The notes under the pieces were generated by a model that did no database searches, was not told the origin of the DNA, and saw only the letters and a list, made by a program, of their open reading frames with translations. DNA of 64,000 nt from Burkholderiaceae bacterium (lineage in GTDB: Bacteria > Pseudomonadota > Gammaproteobacteria > Burkholderiales > Burkholderiaceae_E): positions 1-64,000 of the forward strand of contig JADJVQ010000136.1 of NCBI GenBank assembly GCA_016710525.1, in the 5' to 3' direction. Position 1 is the first letter of the stretch. The number at the start of each line of letters is the position of its first letter. A program made the translations under genes and the position numbers. This document shows positions 34,463 through 43,796 of this stretch, in pieces.

Positions 34463-35283
34463 GGGCCTGGCTGCGCCTCGCGCTGGCGCAGCTGCTCGAA
34501 CAGGCACACGGCCGCCGCCACCGCCACATTCAGCGATTCAACCGCCGGACGCTGCGGAATGCTCACCCATGCCAGCCCGGGTGCCTGGCGTTCGGGGTCC
34601 AGGCCGCTGCCCTCGGAACCGAAGAGCCACAGTCGCGGCCCCCGAAGGTCGGCCTGCCAGATTGTCTGGCGGGCCTGCGCAGCGGTCGCCATCACCGGTA
34701 CGCGCAGCCGCGCCAGGACCTTCTCCCAGGGGATCGACTCATGGATTTCGAGGGCGAAGTGCGCGCCCATGCCGGCACGCAGCACCTTGGGTGACCAGCA
34801 CCACGCAGTGCCCGGGGCGGTGATCACCCGATGCACGCCAACCGCCGCGCAGGTGCGCAGGATCGTGCCGACGTTGCCCGGGTCCTGCAGCGCGTCGAGG
34901 TAGAGCGCATCGGAGTCCAGCACTTGCGGCAGGTGATCGGCCGGCGTGTCGATGACGTAGGCGATGCCGATGCCGTGTTCGACCTGGCTCAGCTCGCCGA
35001 ACAGGCCGTCACCCAGCTCGACGCAGCGCCCGCCCAGCAGGTCGGTCCGGGAATTCGGGTCGCCGAGCGCCGCGTCGACCAGCGCGCGCACCTGCGGATC
35101 GGCCAGCGCGGCCTCGGTATGGACCACCTGGCGCGGCGCGCCGAAGCGCCCGAGGTAGCTCTCGCAAAGATGGATCCCCTCGATGAAGCTCACGCCCAGC
35201 TGGCGCCGCTCGCGCGCCGAGGCGGTGATGCGCAGCAGCTGCTTGAAAGCCGGGTTGTCCCGCGACCTGATCTTGCGGCTCAT
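34450..35283 (-). CDS. TrmH/SpoU-family RNA methyltransferase
   Basis: This 277-residue protein starts at ATG 35,283, overlapping the rnhB stop. The N-terminal substrate-binding domain (MSRKIRSRDNPAFKQLLRIT, LGVSFIEGIHLCESYLGRFG) is followed by a SPOUT knot: ALYLDALQDPGNVGTILRTC, PRLWLFGSEGSGLDPE and RPAVESLNVAVAAAVCLFEQ. It should 2'-O-methylate a ribose in rRNA or tRNA using S-adenosylmethionine. The exact site (RlmB-like or other) cannot be told from sequence. It is last in the rpsB-to-rnhB cluster. Confidence 0.9.
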   Translation of the reverse strand: MSRKIRSRDNPAFKQLLRITASARERRQLGVSFIEGIHLCESYLGRFGAPRQVVHTEAALADPQVRALVDAALGDPNSRTDLLGGRCVELGDGLFGELSQVEHGIGIAYVIDTPADHLPQVLDSDALYLDALQDPGNVGTILRTCAAVGVHRVITAPGTAWCWSPKVLRAGMGAHFALEIHESIPWEKVLARLRVPVMATAAQARQTIWQADLRGPRLWLFGSEGSGLDPERQAPGLAWVSIPQRPAVESLNVAVAAAVCLFEQLRQREAQPGPHQG

Positions 35284-35912
35284 GGTTCTTGCGCTGCTTG
35301 GCGGGCGAGCGCCGCCTGCAGCGCCGCACGCACCGGCGCATAGCTGCGCCGGTGCTGTTCGCAGGGGCCCAGGCGGTGGAGGATCTCGCGATGCAAGGCC
35401 GACGGATAGCCCTTGTGGAGGTCGAACCGATAGTCCGGATGACGCCGATGCAGCTCGTGCATGGCCGCATCCCGGTCGGTCTTGGCCAGGATCGAGGCCG
35501 CCGAGATGGCCGGATCGAGCGCATCGCCGCCGACCAGTGTTTCGGTGGCGCAGTCCAGCCGGGGCGCGCGGTTTCCGTCGATCCGCGCCAGCATCGGGCG
35601 CACCGCGAGTCCATCGACCGCGCGGCGCATCGCCAGCAGGGTCGCGTGCAGGATATTGAGCGTGTCGATCTCCTCGACGCTGGCCTGCGCGACCGACCAG
35701 GCCAGCGCCCGCTCGCGGATCTGCACCGCGAGTACCTCCCGGCGCGTGGCGCTGAGCTGCTTGGAGTCGCGCAGCCCGGGAATGGGGCGAGCCGGATCGA
35801 GGATCACGGCCGCCGCGTACACCGGGCCGGCGAGCGGCCCGCGTCCGGCCTCGTCGACGCCACAGACCCAGACCGGATCGGGCACCTGCGGATGCCGGCT
35901 GCCCGGTTTCAT
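35280..35912 (-). CDS. rnhB: Ribonuclease HII
   Basis: This 210-residue enzyme starts at ATG 35,912, overlapping the lpxB stop by ATGA. The catalytic residues are visible: Asp20-Glu21 in VCGVDEAGRGPLAGPVYAAA, an Asp in MLARIDGNRAPRL and an Asp in LDPAISAASILAKTDRD. The C-terminus HKGYPSALHREILHRLGPCE is typical. It removes RNA, including single ribonucleotides, from DNA. The position after lpxB is the standard order in proteobacteria. Confidence 0.96.
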   Translation of the reverse strand: MKPGSRHPQVPDPVWVCGVDEAGRGPLAGPVYAAAVILDPARPIPGLRDSKQLSATRREVLAVQIRERALAWSVAQASVEEIDTLNILHATLLAMRRAVDGLAVRPMLARIDGNRAPRLDCATETLVGGDALDPAISAASILAKTDRDAAMHELHRRHPDYRFDLHKGYPSALHREILHRLGPCEQHRRSYAPVRAALQAALARQAAQEP

Positions 35913-37072
35913 GGGCGCCCGCCGGCGAGCTCGAGCAGCACCTGTGCCGATCGGGCAGCGCAGTTGCGGCGCAGCTGTCCGTGCAGGTCGGCGAATCGGG
36001 CCGCAATGCGCTCGCGCAGCGCCGGATCGTCGAGCTGCGCGAGCAGCGCCTGGCCCATCGCATCGGCGCGGGCGGCGCTCTGCACGAACTCGGGCACCAC
36101 GAAGTCCTGGCACAGGATATTCGGCAGCCCGATCCACGGCTGGTATCCCATCTTGCGCATGATCAGATAGCTGACCGGCGCCATCCGATAAGCGATCACC
36201 ATCGGCCGCCGGAACAGGGCGGCCTCGAGCGTGGCGGTGCCGCTGGCCACCAGCGCGACGTCGCAGGCGGCCAGGGCTTCGTGAGATCGTCCCTGGGTGA
36301 GCGTGATCGCCGCCGCGGCGCTGCTGCGCGACAGCAGCTCGCGCAAGGTCTCGTACTGCCGGGCGCCGGCCGCCGGGAGCACGAACCGCAGCTCCGGACG
36401 GCGGGCCGCCAGCCAGGCCGCCGCGGCGATGAACTCGGCGGCCATATAACGAATCTCGGCCGGCCGGCTGCCTGGCAGCAGGGCGACCACCGTGGCGTCG
36501 GGCGCGAAGCCCAGGCCGATGCGCGCGGCCGCCGCGTCGACGTGTTCGTCGATCGCGTCGGCCAGCGGATGACCGACATAGGTGGCCGGTATGCCAGCCT
36601 GTTCGTAGAGCGGCGGCTCGAATGGAAACACCAGCAGCATGTGATCGACCGCCTCGCGGATCCGGGTCAGGCGTTCGCGCCGCCATGCCCATACCGATGG
36701 CCCGATGAAGTGCGCCGTGCGCACGCCGGCCCGGCGCAGCGCCACTTCGAGGTCGAGATTGAAGTCGGGCGCGTCGACCCCGAGGAACAGGTCAGGCCGC
36801 CAGGCCAGCACCCGCTCGCGAAGATCGCGGCGCAGGCGCCGCAGCCGAGGATATTCGCGCAGCACTTCGACATACCCGCGAACCGACAGTTCATCGATCG
36901 ACCACCACGCGTCGAATCCGGTCGCCGCCATGGCCGGGCCGCCGATGCCGGCCGCCGTCAGACGGCCGGTGGGCGCACAGCCTTCGCTCAGCCCGTGCAG
37001 CACGCTGGCCGCCAGGACATCGCCCGAGGCCTCGGCGGCCACGACGGCCACTTGCAGGTCAGCCGAACGCAT
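35909..37072 (-). CDS. lpxB: Lipid-A-disaccharide synthase
   Basis: This 387-residue GT-B glycosyltransferase starts at ATG 37,072 (MRSADLQVAVVAAEASGDVL). It joins UDP-diacylglucosamine and lipid X at the inner membrane. The motifs AAEASGDVL, GIGGPAMAATGFDAWWSIDE, DAPDFNLDLEVALRRAGVRT, PSVWAWRRERLTRI and ALVASGTATLEAALFRRPMV are those of LpxB. It follows lpxA by 6 bases and overlaps rnhB. Confidence 0.97.
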   Translation of the reverse strand: MRSADLQVAVVAAEASGDVLAASVLHGLSEGCAPTGRLTAAGIGGPAMAATGFDAWWSIDELSVRGYVEVLREYPRLRRLRRDLRERVLAWRPDLFLGVDAPDFNLDLEVALRRAGVRTAHFIGPSVWAWRRERLTRIREAVDHMLLVFPFEPPLYEQAGIPATYVGHPLADAIDEHVDAAAARIGLGFAPDATVVALLPGSRPAEIRYMAAEFIAAAAWLAARRPELRFVLPAAGARQYETLRELLSRSSAAAAITLTQGRSHEALAACDVALVASGTATLEAALFRRPMVIAYRMAPVSYLIMRKMGYQPWIGLPNILCQDFVVPEFVQSAARADAMGQALLAQLDDPALRERIAARFADLHGQLRRNCAARSAQVLLELAGGRP

Positions 37073-37078
37073 CGCGGC

Positions 37079-37882
37079 TCAGCGAACGATGCCGCGGGTC
37101 ACCTGATCCAGGAAACCGGCGAGCAGGTCGAGATCGGCCCCCGCCTCGCCCTCGGGATCCAGCGTGGCCGTGTCGCGGCCGGCGCCCAGTGCCGCGCGGG
37201 CTTCGGCCAGCGTGAGGCCGTCCTTGTAGAGCACCCGATAGGCGCGCCGGATCGCATTGATTCGAGCGACGGAGAATCCGCGCCGGCGCAGGCCTTCCGA
37301 GTTGATGCCGTGGGCCTGCGCGGTGTTGCCCGAGACCATCACGAATGGCGGCACGTCGTGCAGCACGACCGATCCCACGCCGGTCATGACATGGGCGCCG
37401 ACCTTGCAGAACTGATGCACGCCGGAAGCGCCGCCCAGGGTTGCCCAGTCGCCGATCTCGACGTGACCACCCAGGTTGGTGCTGTTGGCAATGGTGGTGT
37501 TGCTGCCCACGACGCAGTCGTGGGCGACATGGACGTACGCCATGATCCAGTTGTCGTCGCCGATCCGGGTCAGGCCGCGGTCCTGGACGGTGCCGCGGTT
37601 CAGCGTGACGCACTCGCGAATGGTGTTGCGGTCGCCCACCAGCAGGCCGGTCGGCTCGCCCCGGTATTTCTTGTCCTGCGGCGCGGCCCCGACCGAAGCG
37701 AACTGGAACACCCGATTGTCTCGGCCCAAGGTGGTCTTGCCCTCGATCACCACATGCGGGCCGATGACCGTGCCCGCGTCGATGCGCACGTCGGGACCGA
37801 TCACGCTGAACGCGCCGACTTCGACGCTCGAATCGAGCTGGGCGCCGGGCGCGATCTGCGCGGTGGGATGAATCAGGCTCAT
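37079..37882 (-). CDS. lpxA: UDP-N-acetylglucosamine acyltransferase
   Basis: This 267-residue left-handed beta-helix enzyme carries out the first lipid A step. It starts at ATG 37,882 (MSLIHPTAQIAPGAQLDSSV), with hexapeptide repeats through about residue 185. The catalytic His121 lies in AYVHVAHDCVVG, followed by GGASGVHQFCKVGAHVMTGV and the C-terminal helical domain (RRRGFSVARINAIRRAYRVL). It overlaps fabZ by ATGA and precedes lpxB. Confidence 0.98.
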   Translation of the reverse strand: MSLIHPTAQIAPGAQLDSSVEVGAFSVIGPDVRIDAGTVIGPHVVIEGKTTLGRDNRVFQFASVGAAPQDKKYRGEPTGLLVGDRNTIRECVTLNRGTVQDRGLTRIGDDNWIMAYVHVAHDCVVGSNTTIANSTNLGGHVEIGDWATLGGASGVHQFCKVGAHVMTGVGSVVLHDVPPFVMVSGNTAQAHGINSEGLRRRGFSVARINAIRRAYRVLYKDGLTLAEARAALGAGRDTATLDPEGEAGADLDLLAGFLDQVTRGIVR

Positions 37883-38346
37883 GGCGTGCTGCCAGCCGCC
37901 GGTTCGATGTCGCGCAGGGTGCACATCAGATCTGCCTGGGCCGCGACCTGCCCATCGACCAGCGCCCGGCCCGCGTATTTCCACAGCGAGCGCGCCACGC
38001 GCACGATCTCGACCTCGAGACGCAGCTGGTCGCCGGGCACCACCGGCCGCTTGAAGCGCGCGTTGTCGATGCCCACGAAGTAGTAGACCGACTGGTTGTC
38101 GGACACCTTGCCCATGGTCTGAAACGACAGGATGCCCGCGGCCTGCGCCAGCGCTTCGATCTGCAGCACCCCGGGCATCACCGGCAGGTGCGGAAAATGG
38201 CCCTGGAAGAACGGCTCGTTGATCGTGACGTTCTTGATCGCGACGATCCGCTTGCCCTTCTCGAGTTCGAGCACCCGGTCGACCAGCAGGAACGGATATC
38301 GATGAGGGAGATGTTCGAGGATGTCCCGGATGTCGAGCAGGCTCAT
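37879..38346 (-). CDS. fabZ: 3-hydroxyacyl-[ACP] dehydratase
   Basis: This 155-residue hot-dog-fold enzyme starts at ATG 38,346. It has ILEHLPHRYPFLLVDRVLEL, catalytic His50 in FFQGHFPHLPVMPGVLQIEA and Glu64 in the same segment, and YYFVGIDNARFKRPVVPGDQ. It dehydrates 3-hydroxyacyl-ACP in fatty-acid elongation and competes with LpxA/LpxD for 3-hydroxyacyl-ACP, which explains its place between lpxD and lpxA. It overlaps both neighbours by four bases. Confidence 0.98.
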   Translation of the reverse strand: MSLLDIRDILEHLPHRYPFLLVDRVLELEKGKRIVAIKNVTINEPFFQGHFPHLPVMPGVLQIEALAQAAGILSFQTMGKVSDNQSVYYFVGIDNARFKRPVVPGDQLRLEVEIVRVARSLWKYAGRALVDGQVAAQADLMCTLRDIEPAAGSTP

Positions 38347-39464
38347 GAGGATTCCTTGGGGTCGTTCGATGGGGCATCCACGCCCGGAACGGGAGCGGGT
38401 GAATCGGCGGCGTCGATCGGCAGGCGCTGCTCGAGGCGCCGGATCCGGTCGCGCAGCGCCGGCAGGTGCTTCAGTGTGACGGCGGCACGTTCCCAGTCGG
38501 CGTTGGGCATCAGCGGGAACACGCCGGTGTGCAGGCCCGGCCGGCTGATGGAGCGCGTGACCAGGCTCATGGCCGAGATCACCGCGTCATCGCAGATGCT
38601 CAGGTGGCCCAGGATGCCGGCTCCGCCGCCGATCATGCAGCGCGCACCGATCACGGCGCTGCCGGCAATGCCCACGCATCCGGCGATCGCGGTGTGCTCG
38701 CCGATCCGCACGTTGTGGCCGACCTGGATCTGGTTGTCGAGCTTGCAGCCATTGCCGATGACGGTGTCGTCCAGCGCACCGCGATCGAGCGTGCAATTGG
38801 CGCCGATCTCGACGTCATCGCCCACGATGACGCGGCCAAGCTGCGCGATCTTGGCCCAGCCGTGCGCTTCGCGGGCAAAGCCGAAACCGTCGGCACCGAT
38901 GACGGTGCCGGCATGCACGATGCCGCGCCGGCCGATTTCGCAGTCGGGGTAGATCACCACGCGCGCAAAGAGCCGGGTGTCCGCACCCACGCGGGCGCCC
39001 TCCCCGATCACGACTTGCGCGCCGATCCGGGCACCGGCGCCGACCACGCTGTCGGCTTCGATCACGCAGCCGGGCCCGATGATGGCGGTGGGGTCGACCG
39101 ATGCGCTCGGGTCGATCAGCGCGCTGGGGTGCACCCGCTGCGCGGGCTCGGCCGGCTGCTGGCGAGAGGCCAGCCAGCGCGACACCGCGGCGTAATAGGC
39201 GTAGGGATCCGGGGTGACGATCCGGGCCGTGGGCGCGGGCAGCGCGTCGACCAGCGCCACCGACACGATCACCAGTGAGGCGCGGGTCGCTTCGCCATCG
39301 CGCCGATGGCGCGCGGCCGACAGGAAACTGAGTTCGCCGGGCGCCGCGCTTTCAAGAGGGGCCAGCCGGCTCAGCGCCAACGAGCGCTCGCCATGCAGCA
39401 GCTGGCCGCCGAATCGGTCGATCAGGTCGCCGGCAGTGAACGGGCCCGGTGAGTACCGCGCCAT
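38343..39464 (-). CDS. lpxD: UDP-3-O-acylglucosamine N-acyltransferase
   Basis: This 373-residue protein starts at ATG 39,464. An N-terminal uridine-binding domain (LAPLESAAPGELSFLSAARH) is followed by a hexapeptide beta-helix. The catalytic His250 lies in NQIQVGHNVRIGEHTAIAGC, and GADGFGFAREAHGWAKIAQL is the conserved substrate loop. The C-terminal tail (RDRIRRLEQRLPIDAADSPA) is longer than in E. coli. It carries out the third step of lipid A synthesis. It lies 10 bases after skp and overlaps fabZ. Confidence 0.97.
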   Translation of the reverse strand: MARYSPGPFTAGDLIDRFGGQLLHGERSLALSRLAPLESAAPGELSFLSAARHRRDGEATRASLVIVSVALVDALPAPTARIVTPDPYAYYAAVSRWLASRQQPAEPAQRVHPSALIDPSASVDPTAIIGPGCVIEADSVVGAGARIGAQVVIGEGARVGADTRLFARVVIYPDCEIGRRGIVHAGTVIGADGFGFAREAHGWAKIAQLGRVIVGDDVEIGANCTLDRGALDDTVIGNGCKLDNQIQVGHNVRIGEHTAIAGCVGIAGSAVIGARCMIGGGAGILGHLSICDDAVISAMSLVTRSISRPGLHTGVFPLMPNADWERAAVTLKHLPALRDRIRRLEQRLPIDAADSPAPVPGVDAPSNDPKESS

Positions 39465-39474
39465 CGTGGTGGTC

Positions 39475-39978
39475 CTACTTGACGGTGGAAAGCGCCCGCA
39501 GAACTTTTTCGGTGATGTCGATGCGGGGGCTCCAGAACACCGCGTCCTGCACGATCAGATCGTATTTTTCGGTCTCGGCAATCTGCTTGATGATTCGATT
39601 GGCCCGATCGATCAGCTGCTGAACTTCTTCGTTCTGGCGCTGATTGAGGTCTTCGCGGAACTCGCGCTGCTTGCGCTGGAATTCTTTCTCGAGCTCGGCG
39701 AATTCGCGCTGCCGACGGCCGCGTTCGGTTTCGTTGGTGACCGCCGCATCGCGCTCCATGCGCTCATTGAGCGACTTGAGCTTGGCTGCCATGTCCTGCA
39801 GTTCTTTGTCGCGCTTGCCGAACTCGCCTTCGATTTTTCGCTGCGCGGCCTTGGCGGGCTCGGCATCGCGCAAGATGCGCTGCGTATTGACAAAGCCCAG
39901 ACGAAACTCCTGGGCCCAGGCACCATGAGCGGCAAGCGCCACGCTCAGCGCGATCAGGCTTTTTTGCCAGAACTTCAT
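39475..39978 (-). CDS. skp: Periplasmic chaperone Skp/OmpH
   Basis: This 167-residue protein starts at ATG 39,978, preferred over an in-frame start 48 bases earlier because it directly precedes a signal peptide (KSLIALSVALAAHGAWAQ). The mature protein is the alpha-helical tentacle of Skp: RLGFVNTQRILRDAEPAKAA, long Arg/Glu/Gln coiled coil, and YDLIVQDAVFWSPRIDITEK. It holds unfolded outer-membrane proteins in the periplasm for BamA, encoded just upstream. Confidence 0.95.
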   Translation of the reverse strand: MKFWQKSLIALSVALAAHGAWAQEFRLGFVNTQRILRDAEPAKAAQRKIEGEFGKRDKELQDMAAKLKSLNERMERDAAVTNETERGRRQREFAELEKEFQRKQREFREDLNQRQNEEVQQLIDRANRIIKQIAETEKYDLIVQDAVFWSPRIDITEKVLRALSTVK

Positions 39979-40035
39979 CAGGAATTCTTCCTTGGGACGG
40001 GCTTTGAACGACGCGGATTGTCTCATAGTTAACTG

Positions 40036-42351
40036 TCAGAAACCGGTGCCGACCTGGAACTGGATCCGCTGCACGCGGTCGCCCGGAAGCTTGCGCACCG
40101 GGAAGCCGAGACTGATCTTCATCGGACCGATCGGGCTGGCCCAGTTCAGGCCCACCCCGGTCGCCGCCCGCATATCGGCCAGGTCGATGCTGCCGGCCTG
40201 ATAGACGTTGCCGACGTCGAAGAAGACGAAGCTGCGGAAGCTTCGGTCGTTGCCGGTGCCCGGCAGCGGGAAGATGAATTCGGCGCTGCCGACGATGCGG
40301 GTCTGGCCGCCCAAGGGCACGTTGTCGACCGAATCCTTGGGACCCAGCGACGACTGCGCAAAACCGCGCACCGTCCCGATGCCCCCGGCATAGAAATTCT
40401 TGAACAGCGGATACGCCTTGCCGCCGATCGCACGACCAAAACCCAGATCGCCGTTGAGCGCCAGCGTGTAGTCCTTGGACAGCGGCAGGAAGACCTGGTG
40501 GTTATAGGTCAGCCGGTAGTAACGCAGGTCGCCGGCAGGCAGGGTGAACTCGAGGCCGGCGGAATTGAGCCGTCCGCGCGTGGGCGAAAACGCGCTGTCG
40601 CGCGAGTCGCGACGCCATCCGAGCTGGCCCAGCAGCGCGGTGCTGCTCTCGCCGAAGATGGCGACATAGTCCTTGAAACGCTGCGGCGCGTTGTCGCCCA
40701 GGAACAGCGTATTGTTTTCCGCCGACAAACCGAAGGAGATCCGGTCGACCTCGGTATAGGGCACTCCGAAGCGCATGCCGATGCCGCTGGTCCGCCAGCG
40801 GTAGTCACCCAGGCTCAGCGCCGACGCGTTGAAGGTGCGGGTGAAGACGTCGACGGTCCGGCTGATCCCCTCGGGCGTGAAGTACGGGTCGGTGAATGAC
40901 AGGTTGATCGTGCGGTTCAGCTTGCTGGTGTTCACGTCCAGCGCCAGCGCCATGCCCGAACCGAGAAAATTCTGCTGGTTGATCGAGCCCGACAAAATGA
41001 CCTTCTCGGCGCTGGACACGCCCACCCCGAAGGTGATCGCACCGGTCGCCTGCTCCTTGAGCACCACGCTGAGGTCGACCTGGTCCGGCGAGTCGGGCAC
41101 CGGCGAGGTGTCGATGCGCACGTCGGTGAAATACCCGAGGCGGCCGATCCGTTCGCGCGACAACCGGATCTTTTCGGCGTCATACCAGGCATCCTCGAAC
41201 TGCCGCAGCTCGCGGCGCACGACTTCATCGCGGGTGCGGGCATTGCCGGTGATGTTGATGCGGCGCACATAGACGCGCCGGCCCGGGTCGACCAGCACCT
41301 CGAAGCTGACTTCGCGCTTGTCGCGGTCGACCTGGGGAACGGCATTGACGTTGGCGAAGGCGTAACCGAGCGAGCCCAGCCGATCGCTGATGGCCTTTTG
41401 CGAATCGGCGAGCTTTCGTCCGGAAAAGGTTTCGCCGGGCTTGAGCTGCATCAGCGCGGCCAGTTCGGCTTCTCGCCCCAGCAGCTGGCCGCCGAACTTG
41501 ACGTCGGCGACCCGATAGATGCCGCCCTCGGTGATACCGAGCGTGATGTGCACCGACTCTTTGTCGGGCGCGATCGACACCTGGGTCGAATCCACCGAAA
41601 ACTCGAGGTAACCGCGGTCGAGGTAGAACGAACGCAGCGCTTCCAGGTCGCCCGAGAGCTTCTCGCGGGCGTATTGGTCGGTCTTCGTGTACCAGGACAG
41701 CCAGGTCGGGGTGGACAGCTTGAACTGGTCGAGCAGCGTGGACTCGGAAAAAGCCTTGTTGCCGACGATGCTGACGCTGCGGATCCTGGCTGTTTCGCCT
41801 TCTTCGACCGTGAGCGAAATGCCGACGCGATTGCGTTCGAGCGGGGTGACGGTTGAGGTGACCCGGACCGCGTACTTGCCGCGCGACAGGTACTGGCGCT
41901 TGAGCTCCTGTTCGCCGCGCTCGAGCAGGCTGCGGTCGAACACCCGGCTCTCGGCCAGGCCGATGTCGCGCAGCGCGCGCTTGACGGTTTCCTGGTCGAA
42001 CTCCTTGGATCCGGTGACATCGATCGTCGCGATCGCGGGCCGCTCTTCGAGGACCACCACCAGCACGTCGCCGTCGACTTCCAGGCGAACGTCCTTGAAG
42101 AATCCGGTGGCGAACAGGGCGCGGGTTGCGGCCGCCGCCTTGTCGTCGGTGAAGGTCTCGCCGACCTTCACGGGCAGATAGCCGAAGACGGTTCCGGGCT
42201 CGGTGCGCTGAACACCTTCGATCCGGATGTCTCGAACGACGAAGGGCTGGAAGGCGACGGCCGCATGGGCCATCATCATGGCTGCGAAACCGGCTGCTCC
42301 CTTGAAGACAAAGGACAACCGTTCGCCGCGCCAGTTGCGCGGAAATCGCAT
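40036..42351 (-). CDS. bamA: Outer membrane protein assembly factor BamA
   Basis: This 771-residue protein starts at ATG 42,351, overlapping the rseP stop. The signal peptide ends at AAVA before FQPFVVRDIRIEGVQRTEPG. Five POTRA domains occupy residues to about 420, followed by the 16-strand barrel with loop 6 (the VRGF motif in GIGTVRGFAQSSLGPKDSVD). The ending IQFQVGTGF with terminal Phe is the outer-membrane signature. It folds and inserts beta-barrel proteins. Place between rseP and skp is standard. Confidence 0.98.
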   Translation of the reverse strand: MRFPRNWRGERLSFVFKGAAGFAAMMMAHAAVAFQPFVVRDIRIEGVQRTEPGTVFGYLPVKVGETFTDDKAAAATRALFATGFFKDVRLEVDGDVLVVVLEERPAIATIDVTGSKEFDQETVKRALRDIGLAESRVFDRSLLERGEQELKRQYLSRGKYAVRVTSTVTPLERNRVGISLTVEEGETARIRSVSIVGNKAFSESTLLDQFKLSTPTWLSWYTKTDQYAREKLSGDLEALRSFYLDRGYLEFSVDSTQVSIAPDKESVHITLGITEGGIYRVADVKFGGQLLGREAELAALMQLKPGETFSGRKLADSQKAISDRLGSLGYAFANVNAVPQVDRDKREVSFEVLVDPGRRVYVRRINITGNARTRDEVVRRELRQFEDAWYDAEKIRLSRERIGRLGYFTDVRIDTSPVPDSPDQVDLSVVLKEQATGAITFGVGVSSAEKVILSGSINQQNFLGSGMALALDVNTSKLNRTINLSFTDPYFTPEGISRTVDVFTRTFNASALSLGDYRWRTSGIGMRFGVPYTEVDRISFGLSAENNTLFLGDNAPQRFKDYVAIFGESSTALLGQLGWRRDSRDSAFSPTRGRLNSAGLEFTLPAGDLRYYRLTYNHQVFLPLSKDYTLALNGDLGFGRAIGGKAYPLFKNFYAGGIGTVRGFAQSSLGPKDSVDNVPLGGQTRIVGSAEFIFPLPGTGNDRSFRSFVFFDVGNVYQAGSIDLADMRAATGVGLNWASPIGPMKISLGFPVRKLPGDRVQRIQFQVGTGF

Positions 42352-43709
42352 TACGATCCGATCAGGCGGGTCAGGTCATTGAACAGCGCCACCACCATCA
42401 TGGCGCCGATGATGGCCAGCCCTGCTTTTTGTGTGAGCTCCACGAAGCGCTCGGACAACGGGCGCCCCCGGATCGCTTCGAGGCCGTAATATACCAAATG
42501 CCCTCCGTCGAGCACCGGGATCGGCAGCAGGTTCAGCACACCCAGGCTGATCGAGATCAGCGCCAGGAAAGCCACATAGGCGTACCAGCCGACGCGCGAA
42601 CTCTGACCCGCATAATCGGCGATCGCGACCGGACCGCTGAGATTGCGCCAGCTCAGTTCGCCGACCACCATCTTGCCCAGCATCCGCAGCGAGAACAGCG
42701 ACATGTCCCAGGTCTGGACGGTGGCTCGGCTCAGGGCCTCGAGCGGGCCGTAGCGCACCTCGATCATGGCGATCCGGCTGGAAATGCCGGCGCCGATGCG
42801 GCCCACCGTGCGCCCCGCCTCGTCCTTGCGATCGGAGACGGCGCTGTCCGGCACCACTTCGATGCGCAACGAATCGGCGCCGCGCTGGATGTCGAGCACC
42901 AGGGGCTGCGCCGGCTTGGCTCGGATGCGCTCGACCAGGTCGGAGGAGCGGGTCACCGGTTTGCCGTCGGCCGAGAGCACCTCGTCGCCGCCCTTCAGGC
43001 CGGCTTTCAAGGCCGCCGAATCAGGCAACACGCTGGCGATCAATACCCGCCCGCTGGCCAGCTCCAGCCCCAGGGTGCGCAGGAAGTCTCGTTCGAGTTC
43101 ACCCGCCGGCAGCTGGTCGGTCGGCAAGGCCAGCGCCAGCCGGCTGCCGCCACGCTCGACCCCGACGGCGATCGGGCGCCGTTCGATCAGGCCGTCGATC
43201 ATGCGCAGTCGCACCGCGTTCCAGGAGCGGATCTCTTCGCCATCGATGCTCACCACCTTGTCGCCAGCGGCGAACCCGGCCGATGCCGCAGCGGTCTTGG
43301 CCGGTGGCACCCCGATGATCGCGGCAGGTTCGTCGACCCCGATCAGGTTGAGCGAAAAGTAAAGGGCGATCGCCAGCAGGAAATTGGCCACCGGACCGGC
43401 AACCACGATCGCCGAGCGTTTGGCCAGCGACTGGCGCGTGAAGGCGCGCGGCAACTCGGCAGGCGCGATCGCCTCGGTGCCCTGCTCGCGCTCGTCGAGC
43501 ATCTTGACGTAGCCGCCCAGCGGGATCGCCGAAATCGACCATTCGGTCTTGTCGGCGCCCACTGTCCAGGTGAACAGCGGCTTGCCGAAACCGATCGAAA
43601 AGCGCAGCACCTTGACCCCGCACCAGCGGGCGACGAGGTAGTGCCCCAGCTCGTGGACGAAGATGAGCAGGGTGAGCGCGGCGAGGAACGAAACCAGTGT
43701 TTGGATCAT
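42351..43709 (-). CDS. rseP: Site-2 intramembrane protease RseP
   Basis: This 452-residue protein starts at ATG 43,709. Zinc site HELGH (His19, Glu20, His23) lies in the first membrane helix (LTLLIFVHELGHYLVARWCG). Two PDZ domains follow (AAASAGFAAGDKVVSIDGEE, SAALKAGLKGGDEVLSADGK), and NLLPIPVLDGGHLVYYGLEA is the second catalytic helix. It cuts the anti-sigma-E factor RseA in envelope stress, which links functionally to the neighbouring bamA and skp. It lies 87 bases after dxr. Confidence 0.97.
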   Translation of the reverse strand: MIQTLVSFLAALTLLIFVHELGHYLVARWCGVKVLRFSIGFGKPLFTWTVGADKTEWSISAIPLGGYVKMLDEREQGTEAIAPAELPRAFTRQSLAKRSAIVVAGPVANFLLAIALYFSLNLIGVDEPAAIIGVPPAKTAAASAGFAAGDKVVSIDGEEIRSWNAVRLRMIDGLIERRPIAVGVERGGSRLALALPTDQLPAGELERDFLRTLGLELASGRVLIASVLPDSAALKAGLKGGDEVLSADGKPVTRSSDLVERIRAKPAQPLVLDIQRGADSLRIEVVPDSAVSDRKDEAGRTVGRIGAGISSRIAMIEVRYGPLEALSRATVQTWDMSLFSLRMLGKMVVGELSWRNLSGPVAIADYAGQSSRVGWYAYVAFLALISISLGVLNLLPIPVLDGGHLVYYGLEAIRGRPLSERFVELTQKAGLAIIGAMMVVALFNDLTRLIGS

Positions 43710-43796
43710 GCGGGGCTTCTAGTGAGGAGTCCGAAGTGTACTGAGGAAGCCGGGACGTCTCGCGAGTTGGCTGGCCGCAGGCCTGCGCCCCAGGGC